Shown here piece after piece: positions 45,203-55,575 of a DNA stretch of 64,000 nucleotides. Made by a program: the position numbers and the translations under genes. Positions within the stretch are counted from its first letter, which is position 1. The number at the start of each line of letters is the position of its first letter. This stretch comes from Neolentinus lepideus HHB14362 ss-1 (Eukaryota; Basidiomycota; Agaricomycetes; Gloeophyllales; Gloeophyllaceae). The stretch covers positions 1 to 64,000 of the forward strand of contig KV425595.1 of assembly GCA_001632425.1 (NCBI GenBank), read 5' to 3'. Under the pieces are notes generated by a model. It saw nothing but the letters and a program-made list of their open reading frames with translations. It was not told the DNA's origin and did no database searches.

Positions 45203-48200
45203 TTACACAGCAAACCTCTCCCAAGCTTCCACAAGCCCATCATTCGCGTTCGTCAACACCGCCCAATCAGGCAAAAACGCCAGCGCCTCCTCCAGCGCCG
45301 GCATACTCGCACCACCATCAGCCACCCCGGTCCCCGCCGTCCCGCTCGCGTACTCGGCCCACTCGCACGCAACGCGCCCTTCCAGCCCGCCGCCGCCGTC
45401 CTCATCCCACCCGACCTCGACCCTAAACTCCTCCTCCCACTCCCGGCTCCACAGCCGCACGTCCACCAGCCCCCTCTCCGAGACCTCGTACCCGCGCTGC
45501 ATCTCCGTGCGCTTCTCGCCGCCCTCCCAGACGTGCACATACCGCACGGGCTTGTTGTCAAAGTACAGCCTACACCCCCGCGTATTAACTCCCCGCACCC
45601 TCATCTCCGCGCTGCTCTCATTCAGCCGCGTCGCGTTGAACACCAAAAACCCCTCGGAATTGGCGGACGGCACCGGCATCAAGTCGCTGGTATCCCACTT
45701 GCACTGGGTCAAATCGCCCGAGGCGCTGCAACTAACGTGCTTCCCGTACGCAGACGGCAGCTCCGCGATGACTTTCTGCAGGTAATACGGCGCCCCGGTC
45801 AGGCTCGTCGTCGCCACCGCCCCGTGCCCACCGCCGCCGAGCTCGATCCCCTGCTGAAAAAACACCTTAAACGGCGCCGCGCGCGTGAACGGGAACGCCG
45901 TCCACGCATACAGCGTCGTCGCCACAAACACCGCTGCTGCGATAACAGTGATACTTTTGTGCATCTTGTGCATGAAGGGCGCGAGCGGGAGGAGGGTGAG
46001 GAGGGAGAGGGAGGCGGTGGCTGCGTAGACTGGGTTGGGGGTGGGAGGGGAGAGGGGGAGGTCAGCGATAATTAATCATGTGCGCTGGAAAGATGGACGT
46101 ATACGCACCAATCCACGCCTCCCCCCCGTCCACCAAGCCCTGCCCCAGCGCATGCACGACCAGGAACGCGATCTGGAGGAGGAGCACGACGGGCAAAGGG
46201 GCTGTGAGCAGCAGCTGAGCTGCCCACCACCCGATTTCCTCCTTGTCTGTGCAAAAAGGGTGAGAGGGAGAGGGAGGGAAAGGGAAATGGGACCCACGAT
46301 CCTCGTCTGCGCGCCCGAGCAGCGGCGTAATCTCCGTCGGCACCTCGTCCTCCTCTTCCTCCCCGCCCACCTCGTACCTAATCCCGTTTACATACCTCCG
46401 CTCCCTGCCCTCTCCTAGCCCCGCATGCCCCTCCCTGTCCTCTCCCAGCCCCGCATGCCCCTCCCTGTCCTCTCCCAACCCCTCCTCCCCCTCCCTGTCC
46501 TCTCCCAACCCCCCTCCCACCCCCTCCTTCCCCTCCCCCTTCCCAACAAACCCAACCAGCCCAACCACACACCCCACAAGCGCCGCGCCGTTCAGCGCCG
46601 TCACCCAGTACGTCGCCGCGACCCACCTGCTGCCCACCGCCGCGACGAGGAGGAATATCCACGTGAGGACGTACACCTCGAGCGTGACTGCGAGCTTCTG
46701 CGTTGCCGGGGGTACATGGCGGAAGAGGGAGAGGGGGCGGGGGAAGGGGAGGCGGGTAAAGTGGGAGGAAAGAAGGAGGGAGAGACAGAGGTACACGAGC
46801 GCGGTCGTAGACGCTAGGACGGTGAGCGGGCAGGAGTGGATGATCTGCACAAACATTTACCATTATCCAAGTCAACATGCGATGTGAGTATGAGAGGAGA
46901 TGGACGCACGAACGGGTTAACCCCAACATATCCCGCCACCAGCCCCACTTGCGCGATGAAGCTGACGAGGAGGGCGAACGGGAACCTGCCCCATCCCCAT
47001 CCCCTCACCCCTGCTCCACGCCGCTTGTAGTGCATCAGCCCGAGGACACCCCGCTTGCGGTACATCAGCGCCCCCAAGACGACGGGCCCCACGACGAGCA
47101 ACGCAACGTCCGCGACGACCTCCGCGCGGAGCGTGAAGAGGACGAGGCGCGAGCCCAGGACTGCGGCGCGGCTCAGCTGTAGATGGAGATGGGGAGGGTG
47201 GGTGGGGACGTACGGTCGAAGTATACTGGCCTGTCCCCGCCACCGCTCTTACTCGCCGCCCTGTCCCCGCCACCGCTCTTACCCACCGCCCTGTCCCCGC
47301 CCTTGCTCTTACCCACCGCCCTGTCCCCGCCACCGCTCTTACCCACCGCCCTGCCCCCTCTCCCGCTTTTACCTACCCGCGCACCCACCCCGTCATTTAA
47401 CAGAGCGAGCCCCGCGCCCCGCACAGCCTCCATCATCGCCCACAGCGCCCTCCGCCCACCTATCACGCAAAAAAAAAATCGAGACCAGTCAGCAATTAGA
47501 AAAATGGAAGCCAGTCGGCGATTAGAAAAATCGAAGCCACTTGGCGATTAGAAAAATCGAAGCCACTCGGCAAGCAACCACCCAACAACCCAACCTAAAC
47601 CACCCAACACCACCACCACAACAACCCAACCCAAACCACCCACTCACCCTCCGTCGTCGGCACCGCGTCCCACCGCGTATGATACCGACTCCGTCCCTTA
47701 TAAAACGCGAGGTCGCCCCCTTCCAGCCCGGCTGCTTGGTAGACGGAAAAGTCGGTGGAGGAGCGGAGGAGCGCGAGGGAGTAGGCGTCGGCGGCGAGGG
47801 CGTTGGCGTGCGGGTGTGGGAGGGGGAGGTGGGGGAGGGAGGTGGTGCGGAAGAGGATGGGGCGGCTGGGGGTGAGGAAGGGGAAGGGGAAGGGTGTGTA
47901 TTATGGGGGGTGGTTAGGGTTAGGGGAAGGGGAAGGGTATGGGAGGACGTACCCTCCTGCGCCGGCGCCTTCGAGGTTGAGGAACGCAGTGGTGATGTTG
48001 GCGTAGGGGTGCTCGAGGAAGCTGTCGAGATAGGGGCGAGTCGCACATCCAAGTTGGGTATGCGGGGGCGGACAACTCACGCGTGCGCGCCGTGCAGCCC
48101 GTCCTCCTCCCCGTTGTTGATGTTGAACACCGCGGTCTTCCTGGGGCGGTTCCCAGCGAGGAAGTCGACCATCGCGAGGAGGGCGACGACGCCGATGCCG

Positions 48201-48792
48201 TCGTCCGTCACGCCGCCCGCGGTCGAGACCGAGTCATAGTGCGCTGAAAACAGGACGGCGTCTTTGTCCACATAACTTGGGTCCGTGCCGTCGATCTTGA
48301 CGAGTATGTTCGTGGATTGAAAGTACACGGCGTGCGGGGAGGCCTTGGTCGCCCACGCGGCGGCGGCGGTGTCGTCGGCGACGTGGACGTAGCCTGGGTG
48401 TTTGGCGGCGGCGGCACGCACGCGCGCGAGGAGGTACGACCGGACGGCGTCGTTGAAGTGCGAGAGGTAGGGGTGCGGGCGGAGGGTTATCTGGGGAGTC
48501 GGGATTTAAGATTTGGCTTTGTGTGGATAATCGCGGTTCCTCCTGGAAATGCACGGCGAGGAGCGATGTATTTCCAGGACGAACTCGTCATAGGTTGTCC
48601 GGTGTCGATATCAGTACTGACCAGGTGCAAATCCACGTCCGCCAGGGTCAAATTCAGGCCATGCAAGTTGTTCGGGATGCTGGGAACGTCGTCTGTGATG
48701 CTGACGGCCAGAAACAAGACAGCGTAAATAAGGACGGCTAGGACAGTGGTTGGGACGGTGCGGAACGCCAGGGCATAGTCCTTGATAGCCAT
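45203..48792 (-). CDS. Vacuolar membrane protease PFF1-type (M28 zinc peptidase)
   Basis: Nine exons, 48792-48622, 48490-48081, 48021-47953, 47865-47648, 47459-47227, 47176-46910, 46844-46298, 46246-46109 and 46029-45203, close to 959 residues, normal for the family. An N-terminal transmembrane helix (V-L-A-V-L-I-Y-A-V-L-F-L) precedes the luminal M28 domain. Metal and catalytic motifs are F-S-A-H-Y-D-S-V, T-D-D-G-I-G, N-G-E-E-D-G-L-H-G-A-H and R-Y-H-T-R-W-D. Several membrane helices and a luminal C-terminal domain follow. It is a multipass aminopeptidase-like protease of the vacuole. Two decapeptide repeat blocks encoded by 30-bp minisatellites sit between the catalytic domain and the helices and in a loop. 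One intron (47647-47460) carries a 26-bp repeat. Confidence 0.92.
46401..46520 (-). repeat. 30-bp coding minisatellite in PFF1 loop, 4 units
   Basis: Four in-frame 30-bp units start at 46401, 46431, 46461 and 46491. On the minus strand they encode a decapeptide of the type G-L-G-E-D-R-E-G-H-A. The units are inserted in an acidic, Gly-rich loop between transmembrane segments. Confidence 0.85.
47231..47380 (-). repeat. 30-bp coding minisatellite in PFF1, 5 units
   Basis: Five 30-bp units, the last divergent, encode V-G-K-S-G-G-G-D-R-A-like decapeptides just after the peptidase domain and before the splice donor at 47226. The frame is kept in every unit. Confidence 0.85.
47491..47573. repeat. 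26-bp tandem repeat in PFF1 intron
   Basis: About three units of 26 bp with core ATTAGAAAAATCGAAGCCAC lie inside the 188-nt intron 47647-47460. They make it more than three times as long as typical introns here. Confidence 0.8.
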
Positions 48793-49302
48793 TTCAGCTG
48801 GGACAGAAGTAGTTGTCAGTAAAAGTAGTTGTCAGTAAAAGTAGTTGTCAGTAAAAGTAGTCGTCAGTAGACATGGGTCGTGGGTCCAGTTCAAATATAG
48901 AAGCCCTCTTTCCCAGTTCAGCGGTGTCATCAGTCCCAGTCCCGATTTAGACAGATTCCCCATTTAGTTATATAGTTACCTAATTGGGAATATCCACATC
49001 CTCTTCATGTCGTCGAATATAAAGTCTAGTCTCAATCACAACTCGTCTTTCTCCTCGTGAATGCTCTTGCTCGCCCTCTCCATATAGCGGCTCAGCGGTG
49101 GTATTGAGGGTCCCGGCGAGGTTACAGAGTACGCGCTTTGATCAATCTCCTATCGCCCACTCGTCGTCTGCAGCGGACAAAGCGTCTTTCGACTGAAAGG
49201 GCCTCTTTGTCCAGTATGCGATGAGTCAAAGGATACGCGGTATAAAAGTCCGTCAAAGCAGCCAGCCGTATGCCTGAATCCCCTCGTATTCAACACCCAG
49301 CC
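48793..49302. promoter_or_regulatory. Divergent promoter of PFF1 and the repeat-rich gene, with 16-bp repeat
   Basis: The PFF1 side carries four copies of AGTAGTTGTCAGTAAA at 48808-48870, directly in the leader. The opposite gene has TATAAAAG at 49241-49248, 62 bp before its chosen ATG. No other gene is visible in the 510 bp. Confidence 0.6.
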
Positions 49303-52300
49303 ATGCCCAAACGAGCCAAGACACCGCCGCCCGCCTGGGACTCGGAGCCCACATACTTTGTCGTGTACCAGCCCTACCCCATCAACGCCAACATGGAGCT
49401 CTCCGCCGACCGCATGCGCTTTGCCTTCTGGCTCGCATGCGCCCTCGGGGATCCCAGCCATCTCTTCGCCCTCTTCCACAAACCCTCCGTGCGTCCTAGC
49501 CCTTTGTGCTGACTTCCTAACTCGTTGTGCTGACTTTCCAACCCTTTGTGCTCAACCCTAAACTTAACATCCCAGTCCCCCGGCATGATCATCATCGAAG
49601 TCAACAAATCCTTCACCCCCCACTCATCGCTCCTCGGCGCGCACCAGTGGTCCGCCATCCTGCGCGCCCCCGCGCGCGACGAGGCCGAGCGCGCCAGCAA
49701 GATATACTACTGCAAATACAACACCGCGCGGCAGGTCGAGAAAGCCGGTGCGCCGAATCCAAGTATCGTGTGTTGAGGTAAAGAGCTGACGGCGACATCG
49801 CAGGGTGGAAGAGGAAGATGGTCGAGGAGGCGTGGTTCAGCAAGTGGCGGTTGGACAACTCGTGCGTCGCGATCCTCATCTCCTGTCATGTCTTCACCAC
49901 CCTCACCCCCCACACACCAGCGTCATCACCCACCCCTACCCGCCCACGCACGCCTGCGCGCTCCCCGCCGAGACCGTCACGACCGAGGGCCTCTGCCGCC
50001 CGCTCCCCGTCAGGCTCTTCCCCCGCCCTCCGGTGCCGGCGAGTAGGCTGCCGCCGCGTGAGTGGTGTTTGAGATTTTGGCTGTGTGGGGATGGTGTGCT
50101 GATTGTTTGTGTTTTGCGAATACGATACTCGATTTTGGATTTTGGATTTTGCGAATACGATACTCACTTTTGCGTTTCGCGAATCCTACACCCACTTTGC
50201 CTTTCGCGAATCCTACACCCACTTTTGCATTTCGCGAACCCTACACCCACTTTGCATTTCGCGAATCCTACACTCATTGCATTTCGCGAATCCTACACCC
50301 ACTTTTGCCTTTCGCGAACCCCATACTCATACTCACTTCCATTTTAGCCGGCTCACACGCCTACCTCGCCGCAAAAACCCAAGCCGCGTCCGCACCCAAA
50401 CCCACGAAAATCCAGGACCTCGGGCTATGTAAGCCACCCACCTTCTGATAATCGATTTGAGCTGACGTTTGTGTGTTTGTGTTTGGGCAGGGGGCGTACC
50501 GCCGTCGGGTCGTATTGCAGGAGGCGTATCCCCGTCGGGTCGTTTTGCAGGGGGCGGATCGCCGTCGGGTCGTTTTGCAGGAGGCGTATCTCCGTTGTCC
50601 GATGTACGTTTTGCAGGATGCGTACCTTCGTCGCCGTCGAGCAGCGACGTCACGCCCAGCCCGACGAGTATGTCTGTGGCGGATCCGCTTGTCCCCTTTG
50701 GCCGAGCGCCCGACTTGAAGGCCGCTGCCACATCGCCCGAGTTCGGCAGTCTCGCGACGCACGAGTCTGGCAGTCTCGCAACGCCCGAGTCCGCCGCACC
50801 AGTTAGTCTTGGTCCCCCGCCTGGCCTCGTGCACCCGAGCATGCTTTACTTGGACGAAGAGGAAGAGGAAGAGTACCTCCCTCTACCCACCCCTTCCTCT
50901 TTCCCCTTCCCTGCCTCTCCCACCCCTTCCTCCACCTGGGAGCTCGCGTCGCACATCTACGAAGCCGCCGACATGGCTGCGTCCAACATCGAAGCCGCCG
51001 ACATGGCTGCGTCCAATCCCGAAGCCGCCGACATGGCCCCCCCGTCCTCCTCTACCGATAATCTGTGGGCGGGGTACGGTAAAGAGCACGAGGAGGAGGA
51101 GGGGGAGGAGATGTGTCCGGACCACGGCGCGACATGTGGGCGGGGGATATGCGTGACAAGGAAGGAGATTGAGCGGCGGAGGAGGCGGGAGGAGAGNNNN
51201 NNNNNNNNNNNNNNNNNNNNNNNNNNNNNNNNNNNNNNNNNNNNNNNNNNNNNNNNNNNNNNNNNNNNNNNNNNNNNNNNNNNNNNNNNNNNNNNNAGGG
51301 GCAAAGGTGAGTGTCAGGGATTTTCGCGGGGTTGGGCTGACGGTGGTGGTGTGCAGGCCGGGGTTCGGGGTCGTGGGACGTCGACAAGCCGGCGTGGGAT
51401 GTGGGCTCGAGCAAGAGTAAAGCTTGGGATGTGGACTCGAGCACGAGCAAAGCTTGGGATGTGGACTCGAGCACGAGCAAAGCTTGGGATGTAGACTCGA
51501 GCACGAGCAAAGCTTGGGATGTGGACTCGAGCAAGAGTAAAGCTTGGGATGTAGACGGCCCCAAAGCGAAGTCGGCGTGCGACATCGACGGCCCCAAAGC
51601 GAAGTCGGCATGGGACATCGACGAGACTCTGAGTCCCGTATCGACTTCGGCTGGGGGTGCGTCGGACTCGGGGTCTAGCAAAGGCAAAGGCAAGGACTCT
51701 AGCAAGGGCAAAGCCTGGGATGTAGACGGTCCTGCGACCCGTCAAGTTTCGGGGTCTAGCAATGGAAAAGACGCGGGCTCTAGCAAGGGAAAAGACGCGG
51801 GCTCTAGCAAGGAAAAAGACTCGAGCAAGAGTAAAGCCTGGGATATAGACTCGAGCAAGGGTAAAGACTCAGGCTCTAGCAAGGAAAAACACTCGAGCAA
51901 GGGCAAGGCCGGGGCTGCAGCCAAGTCTGTATTGGATAAAGCCTGGGATATAAACAGCCCAAAAGCAAAGTCGGCATGGTCCATCGACGGTACGGAGACT
52001 CCGAGTCCCATATCAGAGTCGACTTCCGGTGGAGCCGTATCAGAGTCGACTTCCGGTGGAGGTACAAAGAGCACTTCAACTGGGGGCACAGAGAGCGTCG
52101 TAGGTGTGACTCTGTGGGATGTGACCGGAAAGCAGACTCAAATGTCCAGCAGCGTAGGCCGTTCCCCGTCGACTGCGGATTGGGGTGACCCGACTGCGGG
52201 CGAGCGGTGGGCCTCGGAGAGTGTCGTAGGTGCGACGCCGTGGGATGGGGCTTGGGCGGTGACCGGAAAGCAGAAGCAAAGCGCTCGTGCGGCGTCTAGC

Positions 52301-52717
52301 AAAACAGGGTGGGCGGTCGGGGATGCAAAGTCCGCTGCACCGGTGCGGGCGAGCTGGGCGGACATGGTCGCCGAGGAGGAGGAAGCCGCTGCGTCCAAGA
52401 GTAGGAAGGAGGGTGCCGCTGTGTTCAAGAGTAAGGAGGGTGCCGCTGCGTTCAAGAGTAAGGAGGGAGCGGGGTTCGTATCCGCTGCGCCTAAAAGTAG
52501 GAAGGAGGGAGCGGCTGCGGACAAGAGTAGGAAGGAGGAAGTGGCTGCGTTCAAGAGTAAGAAGAAGGGCAGGGGGGCGGCGCCCGGTGTCGGGAGAGGG
52601 AGAGGGACAGTGCCCAATGTCGGGAGAGGGACGGTCGTGAGTGTCGGCAGAGCAACAGTCGTGAGTCGGGCGCCCAGCGTCGCTAGCTGGGGGAACGTCT
52701 CTACGCCGTGGTCTTGA
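49303..52717 (+). CDS. Unknown conserved-looking protein with decapeptide repeats, interrupted by assembly gap
   Basis: Exons 49303-49488, 49576-49762, 49804-49861, 49921-50057, 50348-50428 and 50491 to the gap join in phase. After the gap a donor at about 51307 and acceptor near 51356 lead into a final exon to 52717. The N-terminal 200 residues are globular: W-D-S-E-P-T-Y-F-V-V-Y-Q-P-Y, then F-A-F-W-L-A-C-A-L-G and G-M-I-I-I-E-V-N-K. The rest is low-complexity, with G-G-V-S-P-S-G-R-F-A, E-A-A-D-M-A-A-S-N and S-K-A-W-D-V-D-S-S-T repeats, ending S-W-G-N-V-S-T-P-W-S. ATG 49303 was preferred over 49270 because of the TATA box and a purine at -3. I recognise no family, and true length is unknown because of the gap. 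Confidence 0.7.
50165..50330. repeat. Intronic tandem repeat, about six units of 25-30 bp
   Basis: Six units share TTTCGCGAA(T/C)CCTACACCCAC. They fill most of the 290-nt intron 50058-50347 of the repeat-rich gene. TTTCGCGAA is itself palindromic. Confidence 0.85.
50493..50618 (+). repeat. 30-bp coding minisatellite, 4 units
   Basis: Units start at 50493, 50523, 50553 and 50583 (the last 36 bp) and encode G-G-V-S-P-S-G-R-F-A. Each unit contains a TTTTGCAGG stretch resembling a splice acceptor, as does the real acceptor at 50490. Confidence 0.85.
50961..51044 (+). repeat. 30-bp coding repeat, nearly 3 units
   Basis: Nearly three in-frame units of GAAGCCGCCGACATGGCTGC encode E-A-A-D-M-A-A-S-N-x in the same exon as the previous array. 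Confidence 0.85.
51197..51296. other. Assembly gap (100 N)
   Basis: Exactly 100 N characters interrupt the coding sequence of the repeat-rich gene. The flanks are an Arg/Glu-rich stretch and the beginning of a repeat array, so the gap probably reflects collapsed repeats. Confidence 0.98.
51391..51540 (+). repeat. 30-bp coding minisatellite, 5 units
   Basis: Five units of AAGCTTGGGATGTGGACTCG plus AGCACGAGCA encode S-K-A-W-D-V-D-S-S-T decapeptides. Degenerate versions continue to about 51970. Many units contain a HindIII-like AAGCTT. Confidence 0.88.
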
Positions 52718-53532
52718 GCCCTTTTGTCTTCATGATCAAATGGCTGTGCGAGTCTTATCGAGATTGTGCGGAGTGGAAGTGGAAGGTGGGAGTTCTGTGT
52801 TCGCGGATGACGCTTTCTGTCTTGCCTCATGTTCCTTTGCCTCGCTCTGTTGCAATTGTTGTTGTTGAAATGCTCTCGCTCGGACTCTGACTTGGTCGAC
52901 GTTATAGCACCCATTTCAAAATCTTTTCTGCGAGCCGTTGAGTTTCTGGTAGATTTTAGCTAGCTGTTGTTTGTCTTCTTTTCTTTCTTGCCTGTATGTA
53001 GTTAGTTGTAAAGCCCTTTCGAGGCTCTATCAAATTCATATCCATGTTTATCGAAATTATCCGAGCTAGGTTTGCGTGGCCGTAAGCGCATCCCGCTTCT
53101 CCGCTAACTCTCAGGTGTGGATCATGGCCACTTCCAGGCTAGCACTACCCACGGGCATAGTCGTGATCCCCGCAGTACTGGACTACTACTCTCCCAGTCC
53201 GTCGACGCATGTTCGTTATGTTTTCCGTCTGACGTGGAAAGCTGTGTCCGACTACGCCGACTACTCCATGCTTTGATGGTACAGCTATCTGACGTATTCT
53301 GAAGCATCTCGCGGTCCTATTTGCCTCAAAGTTCAACAATAGCTGTGTTGACGAGCTCTCTTTGTCGACATCTATTCCTCTCAAAGTTTTTGACGAGCGA
53401 CGAGCAAGCGGATATCTTGTCAAATTACGACATGTGAGGCGATTTTGACTTATGAAAGCGGGCAGGCTTTTATGTTTTGACGCAGTGCTGTCGGACGTCA
53501 TATTGCAATATCTATCTATCTCTGAACGAAGA
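52718..53532. other. Intergenic
   Basis: No supported gene was found. It holds the 3' flank of the repeat-rich gene and the promoter of the membrane protein at 53533. Confidence 0.4.
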
Positions 53533-54603
53533 ATGGGAAGCTCGCAAGGAGTCAGTGCCGGCGCTCTAGCCGGAATCATCGTAGCGGTGGTCGTGACGAT
53601 CCTGCTAGCAGTGGTGATAATCGTCCCTCTGGCAAGGCGCCGCACAAAGAGCGCAGAACAGACGCAGAAGGGAGATGCTGAGCAGCAGAGCGGTCGGACA
53701 GCGCACGCGCGTATGAAATCTGGCGAGCTACCACTGCTGCATCCCATGTCACCCTTGTTCGGGGAGGCTGCGAACTTACCCACATTCCCGGATCATCCAG
53801 ACGAGAAAGGCTCTCCCCGGCGCGTGAGGATCGGCGTTTCGCATCACGGATCACCAGAGCTGCAGGGAAGTCCCCCGCCGGCGTACCATTCTCCGCACGA
53901 ACGAACGTCGTCCACAATCCTTCTCAGTACTCCGGCGGAAGTGCCGTCATCGCGACCCTCGCAATCTGCGCCATCGACCTCTGCCAAGTCTGCTGACAAT
54001 TCCAGTCGCTTGAAGAGAGGCGCCAGGCTTGGACTGCGACGGTCTCCGATGGAGACGCTCGTCGAGCAGTCCGACATATCTTCCGGGGACGAGGCTGCCC
54101 GTACCGCGCAAAGAGAGGCGCAGGACCCGCCCGAGTCGTCGCACCGACCATCTGCTATGGTCCGACTAGTCACCCAGCCCTTGACGTCCGCCTTCAGGAA
54201 CAGCCTGCGCTCCATCAGCACGCAATCATCGGGCTCTGCGCCCTCCGCCGTCCTGCAACACTACCCCTCCTTCACAGCGTCCTCCGCCACCTACGCCACG
54301 GCCGCCGAAGATGTCTCCCCCTCCGCCTCCCGAACCGACCTCTCCTTACGATCGCAAGTGTCCAGCTCACGCCCGCCGGTGCGGGCGCCGCGCCCAAGTG
54401 CACCGTCACCAGCCGCCTCGCAATCTCCCTCGCGTTCGACAACAACGACAACAAAGCGAGCGCATCTGCGCCCTTCGGACGCCGTGCAGAAACCCACTTT
54501 TCACGAAAATCCCCCGGCACCGTCTATGCCACGGCAGGCCAGCATCAACTTTGTCGAATCGTCGCCAGCGCGTGCCGATGAGAGTAGATCCTCAAGGCGA
54601 TGA
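53533..54603 (+). CDS. Single-pass membrane protein with Ser/Pro-rich cytoplasmic tail (copy 1)
   Basis: This is one uninterrupted frame of 356 residues from ATG 53533. A short, uncharged N-terminus is followed by a strong transmembrane helix (about residues 11-33, A-L-A-G-I-I-V-A-V-V-V-T-I-L-L) and a stop-transfer A-R-R-R. The rest is disordered and rich in Ser, Pro and Ala. It includes a P-P-P-A-Y motif (candidate WW-domain ligand), R-R-S-P-M-E-T-L-V-E and M-V-R-L-V-T. The gene at 58297 shares the layout, the R-S-P-M-E-x-L motif and V-R-L-V-T, so they are paralogues. By the positive-inside rule the tail should be cytoplasmic. Function is unknown; a membrane adaptor is a guess. Confidence 0.72.
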   Translation: MGSSQGVSAGALAGIIVAVVVTILLAVVIIVPLARRRTKSAEQTQKGDAEQQSGRTAHARMKSGELPLLHPMSPLFGEAANLPTFPDHPDEKGSPRRVRIGVSHHGSPELQGSPPPAYHSPHERTSSTILLSTPAEVPSSRPSQSAPSTSAKSADNSSRLKRGARLGLRRSPMETLVEQSDISSGDEAARTAQREAQDPPESSHRPSAMVRLVTQPLTSAFRNSLRSISTQSSGSAPSAVLQHYPSFTASSATYATAAEDVSPSASRTDLSLRSQVSSSRPPVRAPRPSAPSPAASQSPSRSTTTTTKRAHLRPSDAVQKPTFHENPPAPSMPRQASINFVESSPARADESRSSRR

Positions 54604-55575
54604 TGCGGCTGCGCCACACGGACTTGTCAAATTGCGTACTTCTTGATTTCGGGCGTGCGATGGACACTTTGACCCGTCTTATGTTTATAGATCTTGTATC
54701 GGTTACGACCTGCTTTTACGTTGACGTACTCAATGAATCTTCCTCCCGCTGCTGTCACGTTGTTGTTTGTCCTGCTTTCCTGCGATCCATGTCCAATCCC
54801 GTGCTGTTACGATACTCCCTACTCGTGTGTATTTTGTTGTGATCACGAATACATGTGTTTACATCCGAATAAAGCCGGTCCTCTTGTGGATGAATTAACG
54901 CCAAGACTAGGCTACTAGGAGGTAATATAATGTACCTAGTCTACCTGCGAATCTATATCAGTTAGATGTACCAAGCAGAAGCATTGCTGCCATGGACTAA
55001 TCCTCGGAGCAATCGTCAGCGTACGATTGATCAAGAGCCAAAGCTGGTAGCCGTTAGAGAAAACCTATGCAGCAGCGGCACGGCTTACACCAGGACGTCG
55101 TCCTGATGCCATGAGGCGGACGACATGGTCGCATCACGCGCGAGAACCGCGCCAGCATATAAGGGATTCATCCGCACTAAATTGTCTCCGCCCAATTAAT
55201 GCGCCCAGGCTAGAGGACCGATGGCGAGAGAGATGAAGGGCAGGTGAGCACCATAACACGCGTTTGACGGTTTCACGTCGCTTTTACGAGAGCCGAGGAG
55301 TGAGGTAGTAGTTGTGCTTCGAGTCCATATGCCGAATAATATAGGCTGGCTGAGCGCACAGAAAGTGATAAGTCACGATGGTCATACCTCAGCATAAATT
55401 GCCTGGCTGCCCTTGTCCTCATGTTCGTTCAATATTATCGCTGCATGAGGCACGCATTGACCGCAGTGAACAACGCGACACATTACTCCAAGGGCAGGAG
55501 AAAGCCAAGCAGCGAGCCCCAATAGAGTTGCTTCTCGTATTATAACTCTGAGCCGGACAGCGGCCTGAGTGCCCC
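54604..55575. other. Intergenic
   Basis: No supported gene was found. It includes the promoter of coiled-coil member 4. No tandem repeats were seen. Confidence 0.4.

Noticed and set aside
45533..46075. 180-codon plus-strand frame, Arg/His-rich
   Set aside because: Shadow of the PFF1 C-terminal exon.
52138..52914. 258-codon minus-strand frame
   Set aside because: Antisense to the repeat-rich gene. GC-rich repeats create long antisense frames and it shows no domain.
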